Assembly (NCBI GenBank): GCA_024276375.1
Contig: JAJRXG010000364.1
Location: 1 to 46,632, forward strand
Source: Bacteroidota bacterium
Lineage (GTDB): Bacteria > Bacteroidota > Bacteroidia > Chitinophagales > Saprospiraceae
Reading direction: 5' to 3'
Length of the DNA: 46,632 nucleotides
Part shown: piece by piece, positions 34,675 to 43,730 of the stretch
How the letters are laid out: every line of letters starts with the position of its first letter
Position numbering within the stretch: the first letter of the stretch is position 1
Notes under the pieces: generated by a model
Database searches by the model: none
The model's input: only the letters and a program-made list of their open reading frames with translations
Told to the model about the DNA's origin: nothing
Made by a program: the position numbers and the translations under genes

Positions 34675-36192
34675 CGTACCGCTACGCCTTTTTAGCACAA
34701 CTCGTCCATTGCGCATCAAGGAATGATTCTCCACTCTGACTATTTTGCCTCCTATAATAATCAATTGAAATCCCACCGAAAATTGATGTGGCACACTGTA
34801 TGTTGCCCTTTCTTTTACATTCTCCGGATCAAAAACTACCAAATCCGCTACCATGCCCTCTTGGATGATCCCTCGATCACCTAGTCCAACAGTACGCGCC
34901 GGTTTGCCTGTCATTTTGAAGATGGCCTCGTGGATTGTCATCAAAGAATCTTGAACTACATACTGTTGTATGACTTTGGCAAAAGTGCCATATCCTCGCG
35001 GGTGCTCCATAGTAGTGCTACCATCAGATGCTATCATTACACTCGGATGAAGCATCATGGCTTCTTGGAGTTCGTCATTCATCACAAAGTATGCAGCACT
35101 TGCACCATACGGACCTATGATATCTCGGAGAATAATCTCAAAGGGCCGGTTATATTCAACAACAAGTTGTTGGAGTGTTTTGCCTTTATAAGGCACAGAT
35201 CCAAATAGTGTCGCCTCAGGACCATTGCGTTGCATGATTTTATTGCGCAAGTATTCGAGTAGCTCCTCCCCTCGTTCCAATTTCACTCGGCCATATGTCC
35301 GGGGGTTCTTGGCCCACTTTGGAAAAACAATCCCAATCCCCGTGTAGCTTGCAGAATAGGGGTATAAATCAGCAGTCAATCGATACTGCTTGTTCTGAGG
35401 GCTTTCAAGAATAGATAAAATCTCTGTTGCTCGATTGGTATCCTTGCCATAGACTACTTTGAGATGAGATATATTGACATTGCAATACTTTGTCAAGGCG
35501 ATCATCTCCGCTAGAGATTGATCGATACGATCATTGTCTTCGTTTCTAATATGACTTGTGACAAGTCCGTCATTAAAACCTACAACGGCAGCCATTTTGG
35601 CCAACTCCAAACTGTCAGCAAAATACCCCGGAAAATATTCTAACCCCATCGAAAGCCCCCAACATCCGGCATCCATAGATGATTGAATCAAATCAACCAT
35701 ACGATCCAAATCAACTCCATCAACATCCTCGGAGTCCCCTATCCCACTCTCTCGCCGAATCGTCCCGTGGCCGATGAAAGGAAGAATATTGACTCCCGGC
35801 ACAATGGAATCCACTTCTCCTATCCACGACTTCAACTTACTGCTCTCGACACTCGATCCGTCCATGCCCAACGCAATGCTCGTCACACCCATAGAAAGAA
35901 AATTTTCAAATCCCGGAGTTCTCAATGGATCTCCATGTGCATGAATATCTATAAATCCCGGAGATATGTACAGATCCTTCAAATCAATAATAGTATCCAC
36001 AGTGGCAATGACGTCATCCAATTGTCCAATCCAAATAATCTTTTGCCCATCCACAATGATATCTCCTTTAAAGGGTGCTGATCCAGTTCCGTTAATGACC
36101 ATACCATTTTGAAGAAGCATCGAACCTGTAATCACTACTTTAGGACGGCAACCAAACGATATGAGAAAGATCAAAAAAATAAATAGCCGCAT
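34672..36192 (-). CDS. D-aminoacylase-like amidohydrolase lipoprotein
   Basis: The 506-residue protein begins MRLFIFLIFLISFGCRPK, a lipoprotein signal, so it acts outside the cytoplasm. It has the amidohydrolase composite domain start LLQNGMVINGTGSAPFKGDI, the metal-binding motif ISPGFIDIHAHGDPLR near residue 75, and later SHLKVVYGKD and SDGSTTMEHPRGYGTF near 395, where D is a metal ligand. The overall order matches N-acyl-D-amino-acid deacylases and dihydroorotase-like relatives. It could act on D-amino-acid or peptide derivatives; the substrate is inferred only from the family. Confidence 0.85.
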   Translation of the reverse strand: MRLFIFLIFLISFGCRPKVVITGSMLLQNGMVINGTGSAPFKGDIIVDGQKIIWIGQLDDVIATVDTIIDLKDLYISPGFIDIHAHGDPLRTPGFENFLSMGVTSIALGMDGSSVESSKLKSWIGEVDSIVPGVNILPFIGHGTIRRESGIGDSEDVDGVDLDRMVDLIQSSMDAGCWGLSMGLEYFPGYFADSLELAKMAAVVGFNDGLVTSHIRNEDNDRIDQSLAEMIALTKYCNVNISHLKVVYGKDTNRATEILSILESPQNKQYRLTADLYPYSASYTGIGIVFPKWAKNPRTYGRVKLERGEELLEYLRNKIMQRNGPEATLFGSVPYKGKTLQQLVVEYNRPFEIILRDIIGPYGASAAYFVMNDELQEAMMLHPSVMIASDGSTTMEHPRGYGTFAKVIQQYVVQDSLMTIHEAIFKMTGKPARTVGLGDRGIIQEGMVADLVVFDPENVKERATYSVPHQFSVGFQLIIIGGKIVRVENHSLMRNGRVVLKRRSGT

Positions 36193-36323
36193 GATTGAGA
36201 ATATAAAATGACTAGTAGCCTTGTAGCGGATGGTGACTCAACTCACTAACTACTTTCTCAAATATATAGATAAGTATAGTAAGTGCAGAAATATCAACCG
36301 CCCTTCATTAAATTTACACGATT

Positions 36324-36848
36324 ATGCGCAAATCTCAATTCTTAAAACATCTACAAGAACTTAACGAAGACGAACTTCGCGAAGAACTCTCCGCCCTCTT
36401 TGAACAGGTGTCGGAGGTCAAAGTGTACTATGCCATGGAACTCGGTTCTGAAAAAGAGCGAAAAAAACTCTATGACAAAGCCAAAAAAGAAATCGACGCC
36501 AAATACAAGACAAAGTCTTTCAGAAGACCGAGACGTCCGCGCATTCAAAAAGTAAATCAGATTCTGGCTGAAATGAAGCGCAAAAGTATTTTCTCTCATG
36601 AAATGGCAGATCTATACCTATATGATGTTGAAACTGCCATTGCTTTTATGAGAAAGTATGGTTTTTACTCCGCAGTGTTGAGCAACCATATTGTCAAAAC
36701 CTTTCATCTCGCTTGTCGCATCATACAAGACCAGATTCTTCAAGAATCCTACAGAGAGAGAAGTAGAGATATCCTCCTATCCATTCTTTACTATCCTACA
36801 ATTCATATGGAATTGGAACCCATCCATGATCAAACTTTTAGATCGTAA
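36324..36848 (+). CDS. DUF6155-like hypothetical protein (174 aa)
   Basis: The protein is rich in charged residues and helical throughout, beginning MRKSQFLKHLQELNEDELRE followed by a KVYYAMELGSEKERKKLYDKA segment. This resembles the small uncharacterised DUF6155 proteins seen in Bacteroidota and Firmicutes, but the match is from memory. There is no signal peptide or membrane segment. A promoter-like TAAATTTA lies 7 nt upstream of the ATG. No function is proposed. Confidence 0.65.
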   Translation: MRKSQFLKHLQELNEDELREELSALFEQVSEVKVYYAMELGSEKERKKLYDKAKKEIDAKYKTKSFRRPRRPRIQKVNQILAEMKRKSIFSHEMADLYLYDVETAIAFMRKYGFYSAVLSNHIVKTFHLACRIIQDQILQESYRERSRDILLSILYYPTIHMELEPIHDQTFRS

Positions 36849-37000
36849 AACAATTGAAAAGAATCATAAGATCACACGGATTATAGACCAATACAACCCA
36901 AGTGAGTTTATGATCGTACAATAATCCTGTTGACTAATGGTTTTCCCTATATCACGACTGCCAAAATCCACGTTACTAAACCTATATCAATTTAGATCAC

Positions 37001-37762
37001 ATGAACAAAGTAATTCTTATTCTGACAACCTTCGCATTGTTGGGTAGCTGTAAAAACCAAAAAGCTGAAATATTGCAAAAACAAGTAGATCAACTCAATG
37101 AACAGCTCTCTAAAACACAAGAAGCAAACTCAAGTCTACTAGATCGCATGGCAGATCTATCCATTATCAATAAATCAGGTGCCGAAAGTATCCGCAGTTC
37201 ACTCGAAAATCTCAATCGCCAAAACGCTTTCATTCAAGATCTGACTACAAAGATTCACGAAAAAGACTCCATCAACTTTGCTCTAGTCAATAACTTAAAA
37301 CGTAGCTTACTGGATGTCAATGATGAGGATATCCAGATAGAAGTCAGAGGCAGTGCTGTCTATGTATCACTCGCAGATGATATGTTGTTTCAATCCGGTA
37401 GTGCTCAATTGTCACCAAATGCCAAAGGCATCCTAGGAAAAGTAGCTCGCATCATCAATGATCACGATGGTGTTAATGTCCTCGTTGAAGGACATACTGA
37501 CAATGTCCCCATTTCCAATACTCGGGTCAAAGACAACTGGGATCTCAGTGCTTTGCGTGCGACTTCAGTTGTGCGAGAACTTCAGAGAAACCATGAGGTA
37601 GATCCGGCTCGGTTGACAGCTGCCGGAAGATCTTCGTACGTCCCAAGAGGTGAAAACAATACCAGCTTTGGCCGGGCCAAGAATCGCCGTACCGAAATCA
37701 TAATTACCCCTCAATTGGATCAGTTCTTTCAATTGTTAGAGGCTCCCGAATTGATGGATTGA
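37001..37762 (+). CDS. OmpA-family lipoprotein with coiled coil
   Basis: The N-terminus MNKVILILTTFALLGSCKNQ is a lipoprotein signal with lipobox LGSC. A coiled coil of about 80 residues follows (QKQVDQLNEQLSKTQEANSS), then the OmpA-like peptidoglycan-binding domain (about 120-245). Its motif NVLVEGHTDNVPISNTRVKD and the conserved Arg/Asp region FGRAKNRRTEIIITP are intact. It probably tethers the outer membrane to peptidoglycan. The length of 253 residues is typical of YiaD/MotB-like relatives, and it is convergent with alkB. Confidence 0.9.
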   Translation: MNKVILILTTFALLGSCKNQKAEILQKQVDQLNEQLSKTQEANSSLLDRMADLSIINKSGAESIRSSLENLNRQNAFIQDLTTKIHEKDSINFALVNNLKRSLLDVNDEDIQIEVRGSAVYVSLADDMLFQSGSAQLSPNAKGILGKVARIINDHDGVNVLVEGHTDNVPISNTRVKDNWDLSALRATSVVRELQRNHEVDPARLTAAGRSSYVPRGENNTSFGRAKNRRTEIIITPQLDQFFQLLEAPELMD

Positions 37763-37774
37763 TACATAATAAGA

Positions 37775-38863
37775 TCAACTTAGATAAGAAGTAATAGATG
37801 GCTCGCCTTTTTTCTTCAACGATTGGTCTCTTGGCAGTCTATCCAACTTCCGATTCATCACCCAAAACCAAAGAGGTTGAGCCAAGGCCAATATCATCAT
37901 GCCAGGATAACCCGTGGGCATTTGAGGACTCTCTTCGAGAGACTCGAGGATTTGATATTTCTTGCTTCCGTTGTAGTGATGATCTGAATGACGAGACAGG
38001 TTGAACAGCAATAACCGCCCTATGGGATGGTCAGAATTCCAAGAATGAGTATGCCTTACTTTATCATAGCCACCTTTATCATTTTTCTTTCTCAATAGTC
38101 CATAGTGCTCGATATAGTTTACGGTCTCTAACAATAGAATGCCGATAACAGCCGCACTCACAAACGCAAGCATTACCTTCATTCCAAAAAAGGAGTAGAT
38201 TAATACCAAAACAATCACATTGGCAATCGAATAAACCACCATTCTATTGGATAAAGAAAGCAGATGCTTATTCATTTGCCGCATCCGATTAAACTCGAGG
38301 TTCCAAGCCTCTCGATAACTCCCAAAATGAGAAGTAACCCAAAAGGTAAATAGACTTTCGTTGCGCAATGCCGTTGCTGAATCTTGAGGCGTAGCAACGT
38401 TCTTGTGGTGACCTCCATTATGATAGGGAAGAAAGTGCGTATTCAATGAGGTCAGCAAAAGCAACTCTCCAATAAATTGCTCCACTCTGTTTCTTCTATG
38501 TCCAAGTTCGTGACCAACATTAATGCCACATACACCACAGAGCAACCCCATACTAATAACTCGGCCATAATATTCAGAACTACCCAAAGATGTATCCCTT
38601 ATCACAAACAAAAACAATACGAGGGACAACAACTGAATAGGTAACGCCAAATACAAAATCCAATCATAGATCTGTACGTTTTTCTCATCTTGCGCAATCC
38701 GATATTCTATGTTCGTATTGTCGGGTTTTATGAGCAGTTCCAATATCGGTACTGCCACATAAAACAGTATTAACGGAACGAAAGATCCGATTCCTGTGAC
38801 GTAAAATGAATATATCACACTGATGGGCAGTATATATACCAACAAATACTTTAAACGTTGCAT
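37775..38863 (-). CDS. alkB: Alkane 1-monooxygenase / AlkB-type membrane di-iron hydroxylase
   Basis: The 362-residue protein has six or so membrane segments and the three His clusters of the AlkB family. These are GHELGHRRN near residue 118, YHNGGHHKNVATP near 148 with NYIEHYGLLR near 250, and NLSRHSDHHYNG near 293. These ligate two irons and use reduced rubredoxin to hydroxylate alkyl chains. The conserved PYHNGGHH and NYIEHYGL wording favours alkane monooxygenase over fatty-acid desaturases. The TetR gene is 11 bp upstream in the same direction. No rubredoxin or rubredoxin reductase gene is in the window. Confidence 0.85.
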   Translation of the reverse strand: MQRLKYLLVYILPISVIYSFYVTGIGSFVPLILFYVAVPILELLIKPDNTNIEYRIAQDEKNVQIYDWILYLALPIQLLSLVLFLFVIRDTSLGSSEYYGRVISMGLLCGVCGINVGHELGHRRNRVEQFIGELLLLTSLNTHFLPYHNGGHHKNVATPQDSATALRNESLFTFWVTSHFGSYREAWNLEFNRMRQMNKHLLSLSNRMVVYSIANVIVLVLIYSFFGMKVMLAFVSAAVIGILLLETVNYIEHYGLLRKKNDKGGYDKVRHTHSWNSDHPIGRLLLFNLSRHSDHHYNGSKKYQILESLEESPQMPTGYPGMMILALAQPLWFWVMNRKLDRLPRDQSLKKKGEPSITSYLS

Positions 38864-38874
38864 AAAGTAAGATT

Positions 38875-39453
38875 TTATAGTTTTGAAATTCCCTTGGTTA
38901 TAACATGGATCAAATCATCAAAGTGGGCAAGCAGTTTGTCATATTCACCTTTCAAGAAGAAAGGCCCCTCCAATCCCTTTAACATCATGACAACAACACG
39001 TGCATATACCTTCGGCTTACCCGGTATCTCGAGCGTTCCATGCTTTATTCCCTTCTTAAGAAGAACATGGATCTGTTCAACCTCCCACTGTTCCATCTCG
39101 TCTTTCATTTCATTTAGAAACTCATAAAACTCGTAAAACTCGGGTCTGAGCGTCTCTCTATAGTTTATTGAAGTACTCAAAATCTTCATTCTTTCCAGCA
39201 TGTAAGCCTTTAAGATATCTCGAACATCAACATCCTCTTGGGCAAAAATCACACTAAGTGCGCTCTTCAAGTTTGCCAATTCTCTTTCGACTATAGTCTT
39301 GAACAATAATTCCTTGCTGTTAAAATGATAATACAATGAGCCTTTTGCCTTGTGTGCAGCTCTTGCGATGTCCTCCATTGATGTTTTATAATATCCGTAC
39401 TTGCCAAATGTCTGTCCCGCAACCACAGCAATTCTCTCCTTAGTTCGATTCAT
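38875..39453 (-). CDS. TetR-family regulator upstream of alkB
   Basis: The helix-turn-helix is KYGYYKTSMEDIARAAHKAK followed by GSLYYHFNSKELLF, a classical TetR recognition helix. The track start at 39486 is a TTG inside the promoter box TATATTTG. The ATG at 39453 (MNRTKERIAVVAGQTF) is the better start, giving 192 residues. A 27-bp operator-like dyad overlaps its promoter, so it probably represses its own operon with alkB. The ligand may be a hydrophobic alkane or fatty-acid derivative, as an inference from the neighbour. Confidence 0.92.
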   Translation of the reverse strand: MNRTKERIAVVAGQTFGKYGYYKTSMEDIARAAHKAKGSLYYHFNSKELLFKTIVERELANLKSALSVIFAQEDVDVRDILKAYMLERMKILSTSINYRETLRPEFYEFYEFLNEMKDEMEQWEVEQIHVLLKKGIKHGTLEIPGKPKVYARVVVMMLKGLEGPFFLKGEYDKLLAHFDDLIHVITKGISKL

Positions 39454-39460
39454 TGTACTT

Positions 39461-39487
39461 TTTGACCATTTTCGTTTATTGGTCAAA
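39461..39487. promoter_or_regulatory. TetR-type operator TTTGACCA-N11-TGGTCAAA
   Basis: Perfect 8-bp arms separated by 11 bp overlap the 3' half of the -7 box (39484-39491) and the presumed transcription start, so bound repressor would block initiation. It lies 8 bp upstream of the ATG of the TetR gene. Confidence 0.75.
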
Positions 39488-39491
39488 TATA
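39484..39491 (-). promoter_or_regulatory. Promoter -7 box of tetR-alkB (TATATTTG)
   Basis: An exact TAnnTTTG match on the minus strand, overlapped by the operator dyad. It includes the TTG used as start in the ORF track, excluding that start. Confidence 0.7.
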
Positions 39492-39591
39492 AATAGTTTT
39501 TCTTTCTTCGCAGTGAAATTTTGGATAGATCATTATCCTTAAATATTCATAAGTGACGAGTTGCACACTCAATATCAATAAGTGAAGATGC

Positions 39592-40470
39592 CTATCTACG
39601 TTTTTTTACTTGGCTATAGAGTGTATCGAAGACAACAACAGAGAGAATGATCAATCCTCCAACAATGGTATTGATGGATGGCACTTCAGACAAAAACCAA
39701 TAACCCCAAACTATGCCATATATAGGCAAAATGGCAGACAATATACCCACTGTACTTGCTCGAAAAACCTTCAATCCCCCTACGTACAACAAATGTCCAA
39801 ATGCTGAGGTAAAGACCCCAAGAGCAGCAATCGCCACCCACTCAGAAGGGCTCGTATCACTGGACATATATAATAAAAAAGGACTCAGTAATACGGCAAC
39901 AATCCCCAACTGAGCAAGCATAATCAACAATCCATCATGGCGCTCCGTTAGTCTCCGGGTGACAATATTGCGCAGACTATAGCACAAAGCAGAGCCCAAC
40001 CCAAGATAAATTCCTAAAGTTGTATTCTGTGATAAGGATTCGATTGGAGATACCATAATATAAAGTCCACACAATACAACAACCCCAAGTATCAAGTCCA
40101 TTTTTTTTACAGGAATGCGTAAAAGAAGCGGTTCAAGTACAGCCGTTATCGCCGGATGTACAAATAATGTGAGCATCGCAATAGCCACGGAGGAATAATC
40201 CAAAGAATAGAAATAAGTCAACCAATGAGCTCCCATTAACAATCCTGACAAAAACATCAATATGTGATCCTGACGTGTTCCGATACGAGCCATCTTCTTG
40301 GTACACATGCTGACAACTAGGATGACAAAATATCCGATCAAACTCCTATAGAATATCACGAGCGTGGAAGACATGGTCACATACTTTCCTAGTACTCCCG
40401 AGGTACTGATGAATACAATACCGAGATTGAGTAAGAGCAACTCCTTTAATCTATTGGAAGATTGCGGCAT
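39592..40470 (-). CDS. EamA/DMT-family membrane transporter
   Basis: The 292-residue protein has about ten membrane segments forming two EamA repeats, with the start LLLLNLGIVFISTSGVLGKY and the second-repeat signature LGSALCYSLRNIVTRRL. Family members export or import small metabolites; substrate unknown. It lies 12 bp downstream of the molybdoenzyme gene on the same strand and may be cotranscribed. Confidence 0.9.
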   Translation of the reverse strand: MPQSSNRLKELLLLNLGIVFISTSGVLGKYVTMSSTLVIFYRSLIGYFVILVVSMCTKKMARIGTRQDHILMFLSGLLMGAHWLTYFYSLDYSSVAIAMLTLFVHPAITAVLEPLLLRIPVKKMDLILGVVVLCGLYIMVSPIESLSQNTTLGIYLGLGSALCYSLRNIVTRRLTERHDGLLIMLAQLGIVAVLLSPFLLYMSSDTSPSEWVAIAALGVFTSAFGHLLYVGGLKVFRASTVGILSAILPIYGIVWGYWFLSEVPSINTIVGGLIILSVVVFDTLYSQVKKRR

Positions 40471-40482
40471 AAATGATGTCGA

Positions 40483-42777
40483 CTAACTTTTTAAGATTTT
40501 AACACGGATAGATTTGGAGATGGGCGTACCACTGCCCTTCGCAAATTGATTGAGTGGGATCAAGGGATTGGTCTCCGGAAAGTAAGCCGCCAAATTGCCG
40601 ATCGGGATATCATATGATACCACGTGAAAATTGTGTACGCTCCTATCAACATCATCATAGCTGGAGGTGATACTGACGATGTCCAAATTTTTCAGATTGA
40701 GGCGCTCCAAGTCTTTTTCGTTCATCAAAACAATCCTACGTTCATTAAATATACCGCGATAACGATCATCAAGACCATAAATCGTCGTGTTAAACTGGTC
40801 GTGAGACCTTATAGTCATCATCAGAAATTCATCTTTCTCCAGTGCGTGATCCGGCAATGGACAGACAGAAAACTGGGCTTTGCCTTTTGGCAGTTTAGAA
40901 AAATCCAATTTTCTTGAATTGTTGGGCAAGTAAAACTCCTTTCCTCCTGCTACTCTTTTGTTATATTGCTCAAACCCACTTATTACGGCTGAAATATCCT
41001 TTCTTATAATCTCATAATCATGTGCATAGGCATCCCAATCAACACAACTGTCGGTTGGAAAAACTGACTTAGCTATACCGCAGACGATGGCCGGCTCACT
41101 CATCAAATCACTAGATACAGGGTTGAGTACTCCTTGTGAGGCATGCACCTTTCCCATACTGTTTTCAACCGTTACTCTTTGAGGTCCTTGGCGGGAAATA
41201 TCTTTTTCGGAACGTCCTAAAGTGGGCAAAATCAATCCCACGTGACCGGGATACAAATGAGTTCGACAGAGTTTGGTGCTGATATGAATAGTCATATCAC
41301 ATTGTTGCATAGCTCCGGCGCAGATCTCTGTGTCAGACATCGCTCCGATGATATTACCTCCTAAGGAAGTAAACACTTTTACTTTGCCCGCTTGCATGGC
41401 CATAAAAGCTCGGACGACATCATACCCCTCTTCAAGTGGTGGTTCAAAACCATATTTAGATCTGATGCGGCTTGCCATATCCGGAGACAAGCGGTGATTG
41501 ATGCCTACTGTTCGATCTCCTTGAACATTGGAATGACCTCTCACGGGGCATGTACCCGCTCCTCGTTTTCCAAGTGCTCCTTTCATCAACAGGATATTGA
41601 CACATTCTTTGATATTGTCAACACCATTTTTGTGTTGCGTTAGACCCATAGCCCAACAGATTATAATCTTCTTGGCCGGGATAAGCAACTTCAATGCCTC
41701 GTCCAATACATTTCTGGATATTCCTGCTTGACGCAACAAAGTATTGACATCATATCCATCCAAGTCCGTCTTGAGTTGATCAAATCCCGTTGTATATTTT
41801 TCTATAAATACCGTATCCAGAACATTCTCGTTCTGGAGATGAGCACTGAGCAACCCCTTCATAATGGCTTTTAAAAGAGGGATATCTTGATTGATACGCA
41901 CGCGCAGGTACACATCCGTGATCGCCGTTCCACTACCGAATATGTCTTGAGGACGTTGAGGGTTTTTGAATCGTCTCAATCCCGCTTCTTCAAGGGGATT
42001 GATGGTGATAATTTTAGCTCCATTGTCTTTGGCCTCTTGCAGTGTGGTCAACATTCTCGGATGATTGGTACCTGGATTTTGACCGATGATAACAATGACT
42101 TCTGCCTCTTTGAAATCCGATTGCAATACGCTACCCTTACCGATACCCAAGGTTTCAGATAGTCCGACACCACTACTTTCATGACACATATTGGAGCAGT
42201 CAGGCAGGTTGTTGGTTCCTAACCTCCTCGCCAATAGACCATAGAGATACGCCGCTTCATTGGAAGACCTTCCTGAAGTATAGAATACTGCTTGATTGGG
42301 GTCATCGAGTTGTCTGAGTTGATTGCCAATCAGCCGATATGCTTCCTCCCAACTTATCGGTCTGTAGTGCGTATCTCCGGATGTGATGAGCATAGGTTGA
42401 GTAATGCGGCCGCTTTTACCCAATTGAAAGTCAGACCAACTCCTTAGTTCATCGATGCTATAGTGTGAGAAGAATTTTTCGCCGACTTTTTTTAGGGTAG
42501 CTTCTTCCGCCAGTGCCTTGGCTCCATTCTCGCAATACTCTCCCAATACAGACCTTCGGTCATCCGGATCCGGCCATGCACATCCGGGACAGTCAAATCC
42601 TCCTTTTTTATTCATCCTGTTGATGGCATAGAAAGCTCGCTTCAGATCCATCTCCGAGTTCAGATACCACATGGCTTCTTTAATAGCAAGAAATCCTGCT
42701 GCGTAGGATGCCGGTTTACTCACTTTTATCCCGGTGAGCTGCTCAGAAAATATAGATGTTTTCTTCTTCACGCCCAA
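40483..42777 (-). CDS. FdhF/YdeP-family molybdopterin oxidoreductase
   Basis: The 764-residue protein matches the YdeP branch of formate-dehydrogenase-like molybdoenzymes, with GFDCPGCAWPDPDD near residue 58, SDFQLGKSGRITQPML and YTSGRSSNEAAYLYGLLARR. Further matches are NMCHESSGVGLSETLGIGKG near 200 and GTCPVRGHSNVQGDRTVG near 420. The normal N-terminal CxxCxxxC iron-sulphur domain is absent, as in YdeP. In E. coli YdeP is tied to acid resistance, but the substrate is not settled. The start appears to be TTG; a GTG two codons later is also possible. Confidence 0.85.
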   Translation of the reverse strand: MGVKKKTSIFSEQLTGIKVSKPASYAAGFLAIKEAMWYLNSEMDLKRAFYAINRMNKKGGFDCPGCAWPDPDDRRSVLGEYCENGAKALAEEATLKKVGEKFFSHYSIDELRSWSDFQLGKSGRITQPMLITSGDTHYRPISWEEAYRLIGNQLRQLDDPNQAVFYTSGRSSNEAAYLYGLLARRLGTNNLPDCSNMCHESSGVGLSETLGIGKGSVLQSDFKEAEVIVIIGQNPGTNHPRMLTTLQEAKDNGAKIITINPLEEAGLRRFKNPQRPQDIFGSGTAITDVYLRVRINQDIPLLKAIMKGLLSAHLQNENVLDTVFIEKYTTGFDQLKTDLDGYDVNTLLRQAGISRNVLDEALKLLIPAKKIIICWAMGLTQHKNGVDNIKECVNILLMKGALGKRGAGTCPVRGHSNVQGDRTVGINHRLSPDMASRIRSKYGFEPPLEEGYDVVRAFMAMQAGKVKVFTSLGGNIIGAMSDTEICAGAMQQCDMTIHISTKLCRTHLYPGHVGLILPTLGRSEKDISRQGPQRVTVENSMGKVHASQGVLNPVSSDLMSEPAIVCGIAKSVFPTDSCVDWDAYAHDYEIIRKDISAVISGFEQYNKRVAGGKEFYLPNNSRKLDFSKLPKGKAQFSVCPLPDHALEKDEFLMMTIRSHDQFNTTIYGLDDRYRGIFNERRIVLMNEKDLERLNLKNLDIVSITSSYDDVDRSVHNFHVVSYDIPIGNLAAYFPETNPLIPLNQFAKGSGTPISKSIRVKILKS

Positions 42778-42813
42778 TCATTCATAAGTAGTTGACTATA
42801 AATTAAATACATA

Positions 42814-43269
42814 TTAACTATTCTGAAATTTCCTCAATAGCCTTCCTGTTTGTTCTTGCAATTTTTTCTTAAAAAACTGAGTCCAACCCAACAACTTACC
42901 TTTCCAACCCATGGCTTGACTCGCCCATCGATGTAGATCAAATCTGTCTGTATGCTTGACAATCTTATCATTCTTGATGACCATTTCGGCTCGAATGATA
43001 TTGTGAACAGTTCGCCCTGTTTTTGAAAATGTATAGTTGGCCTCCCAATGCACTTTGGCATGATCAGGCGATTCTTCCAAGATCCGATAAGAAATCCTCA
43101 GGTCTTCAGAATTTTGACACAACATACGCCACATATCTCTTGCATCTTGACCCTTCAATTGACCAAACGCCGGGTCATTAAACACGATACTTTCATGATA
43201 ACAGGCAGCCATGTCATCACTGTTTTTATTTTCAAAAGCCGAATAGAATCGAGTTGCTACAGTGTCCAT
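42814..43269 (-). CDS. Nuclear transport factor 2 (SnoaL-like) family protein
   Basis: The 151-residue cone-shaped NTF2 fold is indicated by ATRFYSAFENKNSDDMAACY and SIVFNDPAFGQLKGQDARDM. The later VHWEANYTFSKTGRTVHNII also fits. Such proteins may be enzymes or small-ligand binders; the residues here do not settle which. A TATATTTA box (43297-43304) lies upstream. It is 36 bp upstream of the YdeP gene on the same strand and might be cotranscribed with it. Confidence 0.82.
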   Translation of the reverse strand: MDTVATRFYSAFENKNSDDMAACYHESIVFNDPAFGQLKGQDARDMWRMLCQNSEDLRISYRILEESPDHAKVHWEANYTFSKTGRTVHNIIRAEMVIKNDKIVKHTDRFDLHRWASQAMGWKGKLLGWTQFFKKKLQEQTGRLLRKFQNS

Positions 43270-43347
43270 TTTTACGTTGCACTAATCATTAAAACCTAAA
43301 TATACAATACTAATAGTTGAAAAAATGGTATAACGCTGCGGCTAGCA

Positions 43348-43402
43348 GGGCTTAAAGCCCAAGATGAAAAAGGCATGACCCTCCCGGATATAAATATCCC
43401 GG
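43348..43402. repeat. Two adjacent palindromes upstream of the NTF2-like gene
   Basis: GGGCTTAAAGCCC (43348-43360) and CCCGGATATAAATATCCCGG (43383-43402, one mismatch) form two small hairpins in the 461-bp gap 43270-43730. Neither has a T-run. Their function is unknown; they may be remnants of an intergenic repeat. Confidence 0.5.
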
Positions 43403-43405
43403 CAA

Positions 43406-43570
43406 AAGTGTGTATAATAAATAGCATAAAATAGGATATTGTTTCGGTACGCCTCTGTGCTCATATGTTTAAGAATTCCTCATAAAGAGTCTCCCTTGAT
43501 GAGCCAAATGAATCAACCCCTCCCCACCACGCATTGCCAGCTCATAAAGTGCAATATCTTATACACACTT
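43406..43570. repeat. 165-bp element with terminal inverted repeats
   Basis: Perfect 12-bp arms AAGTGTGTATAA (43406-43417) and TTATACACACTT (43559-43570) bound the segment. The right arm continues inward as CAATATC, and its complement GATATTG occurs on the left after a 17-nt insertion, so the arms were once about 19 bp long. No ORF of note lies inside. This resembles a decayed miniature transposable element. Confidence 0.5.
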
Positions 43571-43669
43571 CTGTCACAGATACTAAAACGCAATCAAGAT
43601 TTGTCTATACCTTGTATTGCGCAAATAAGCTAAACAATAGGTTTTAAAATGATATCATGGTATAGACGT

Positions 43670-43706
43670 AAAAAAGGCACTCTTCCCTCCCGGAAGAATG
43701 CCTTTA
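43670..43706 (-). terminator. pnp intrinsic terminator
   Basis: The 13-bp stem TAAAGGCATTCTTCC/GGAAGAGTGCCTTT (one mismatch) is followed by six T residues on the minus strand, 25 bp after the pnp stop codon. It closes the rpsO-pnp transcript. Confidence 0.85.
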
Positions 43707-43730
43707 TTATCTAAATATTAAGGTGATGAT

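Noticed and set aside
36691-36924. 77-aa ORF overlapping the end of the DUF6155-like gene and running into the gap
   Set aside because: Mostly out-of-frame reading of the known gene; the free part (MIKLLDRKTIEKNHKITRII...) has no promoter or ribosome site and no recognisable family.
43600-43632. Possible third copy of the 120-bp repeat end (TTGCGCAAATAAGCTAAACAATAG)
   Set aside because: Similarity is limited to about 20 bp with gaps and the rest of the element is absent, so it could be chance.
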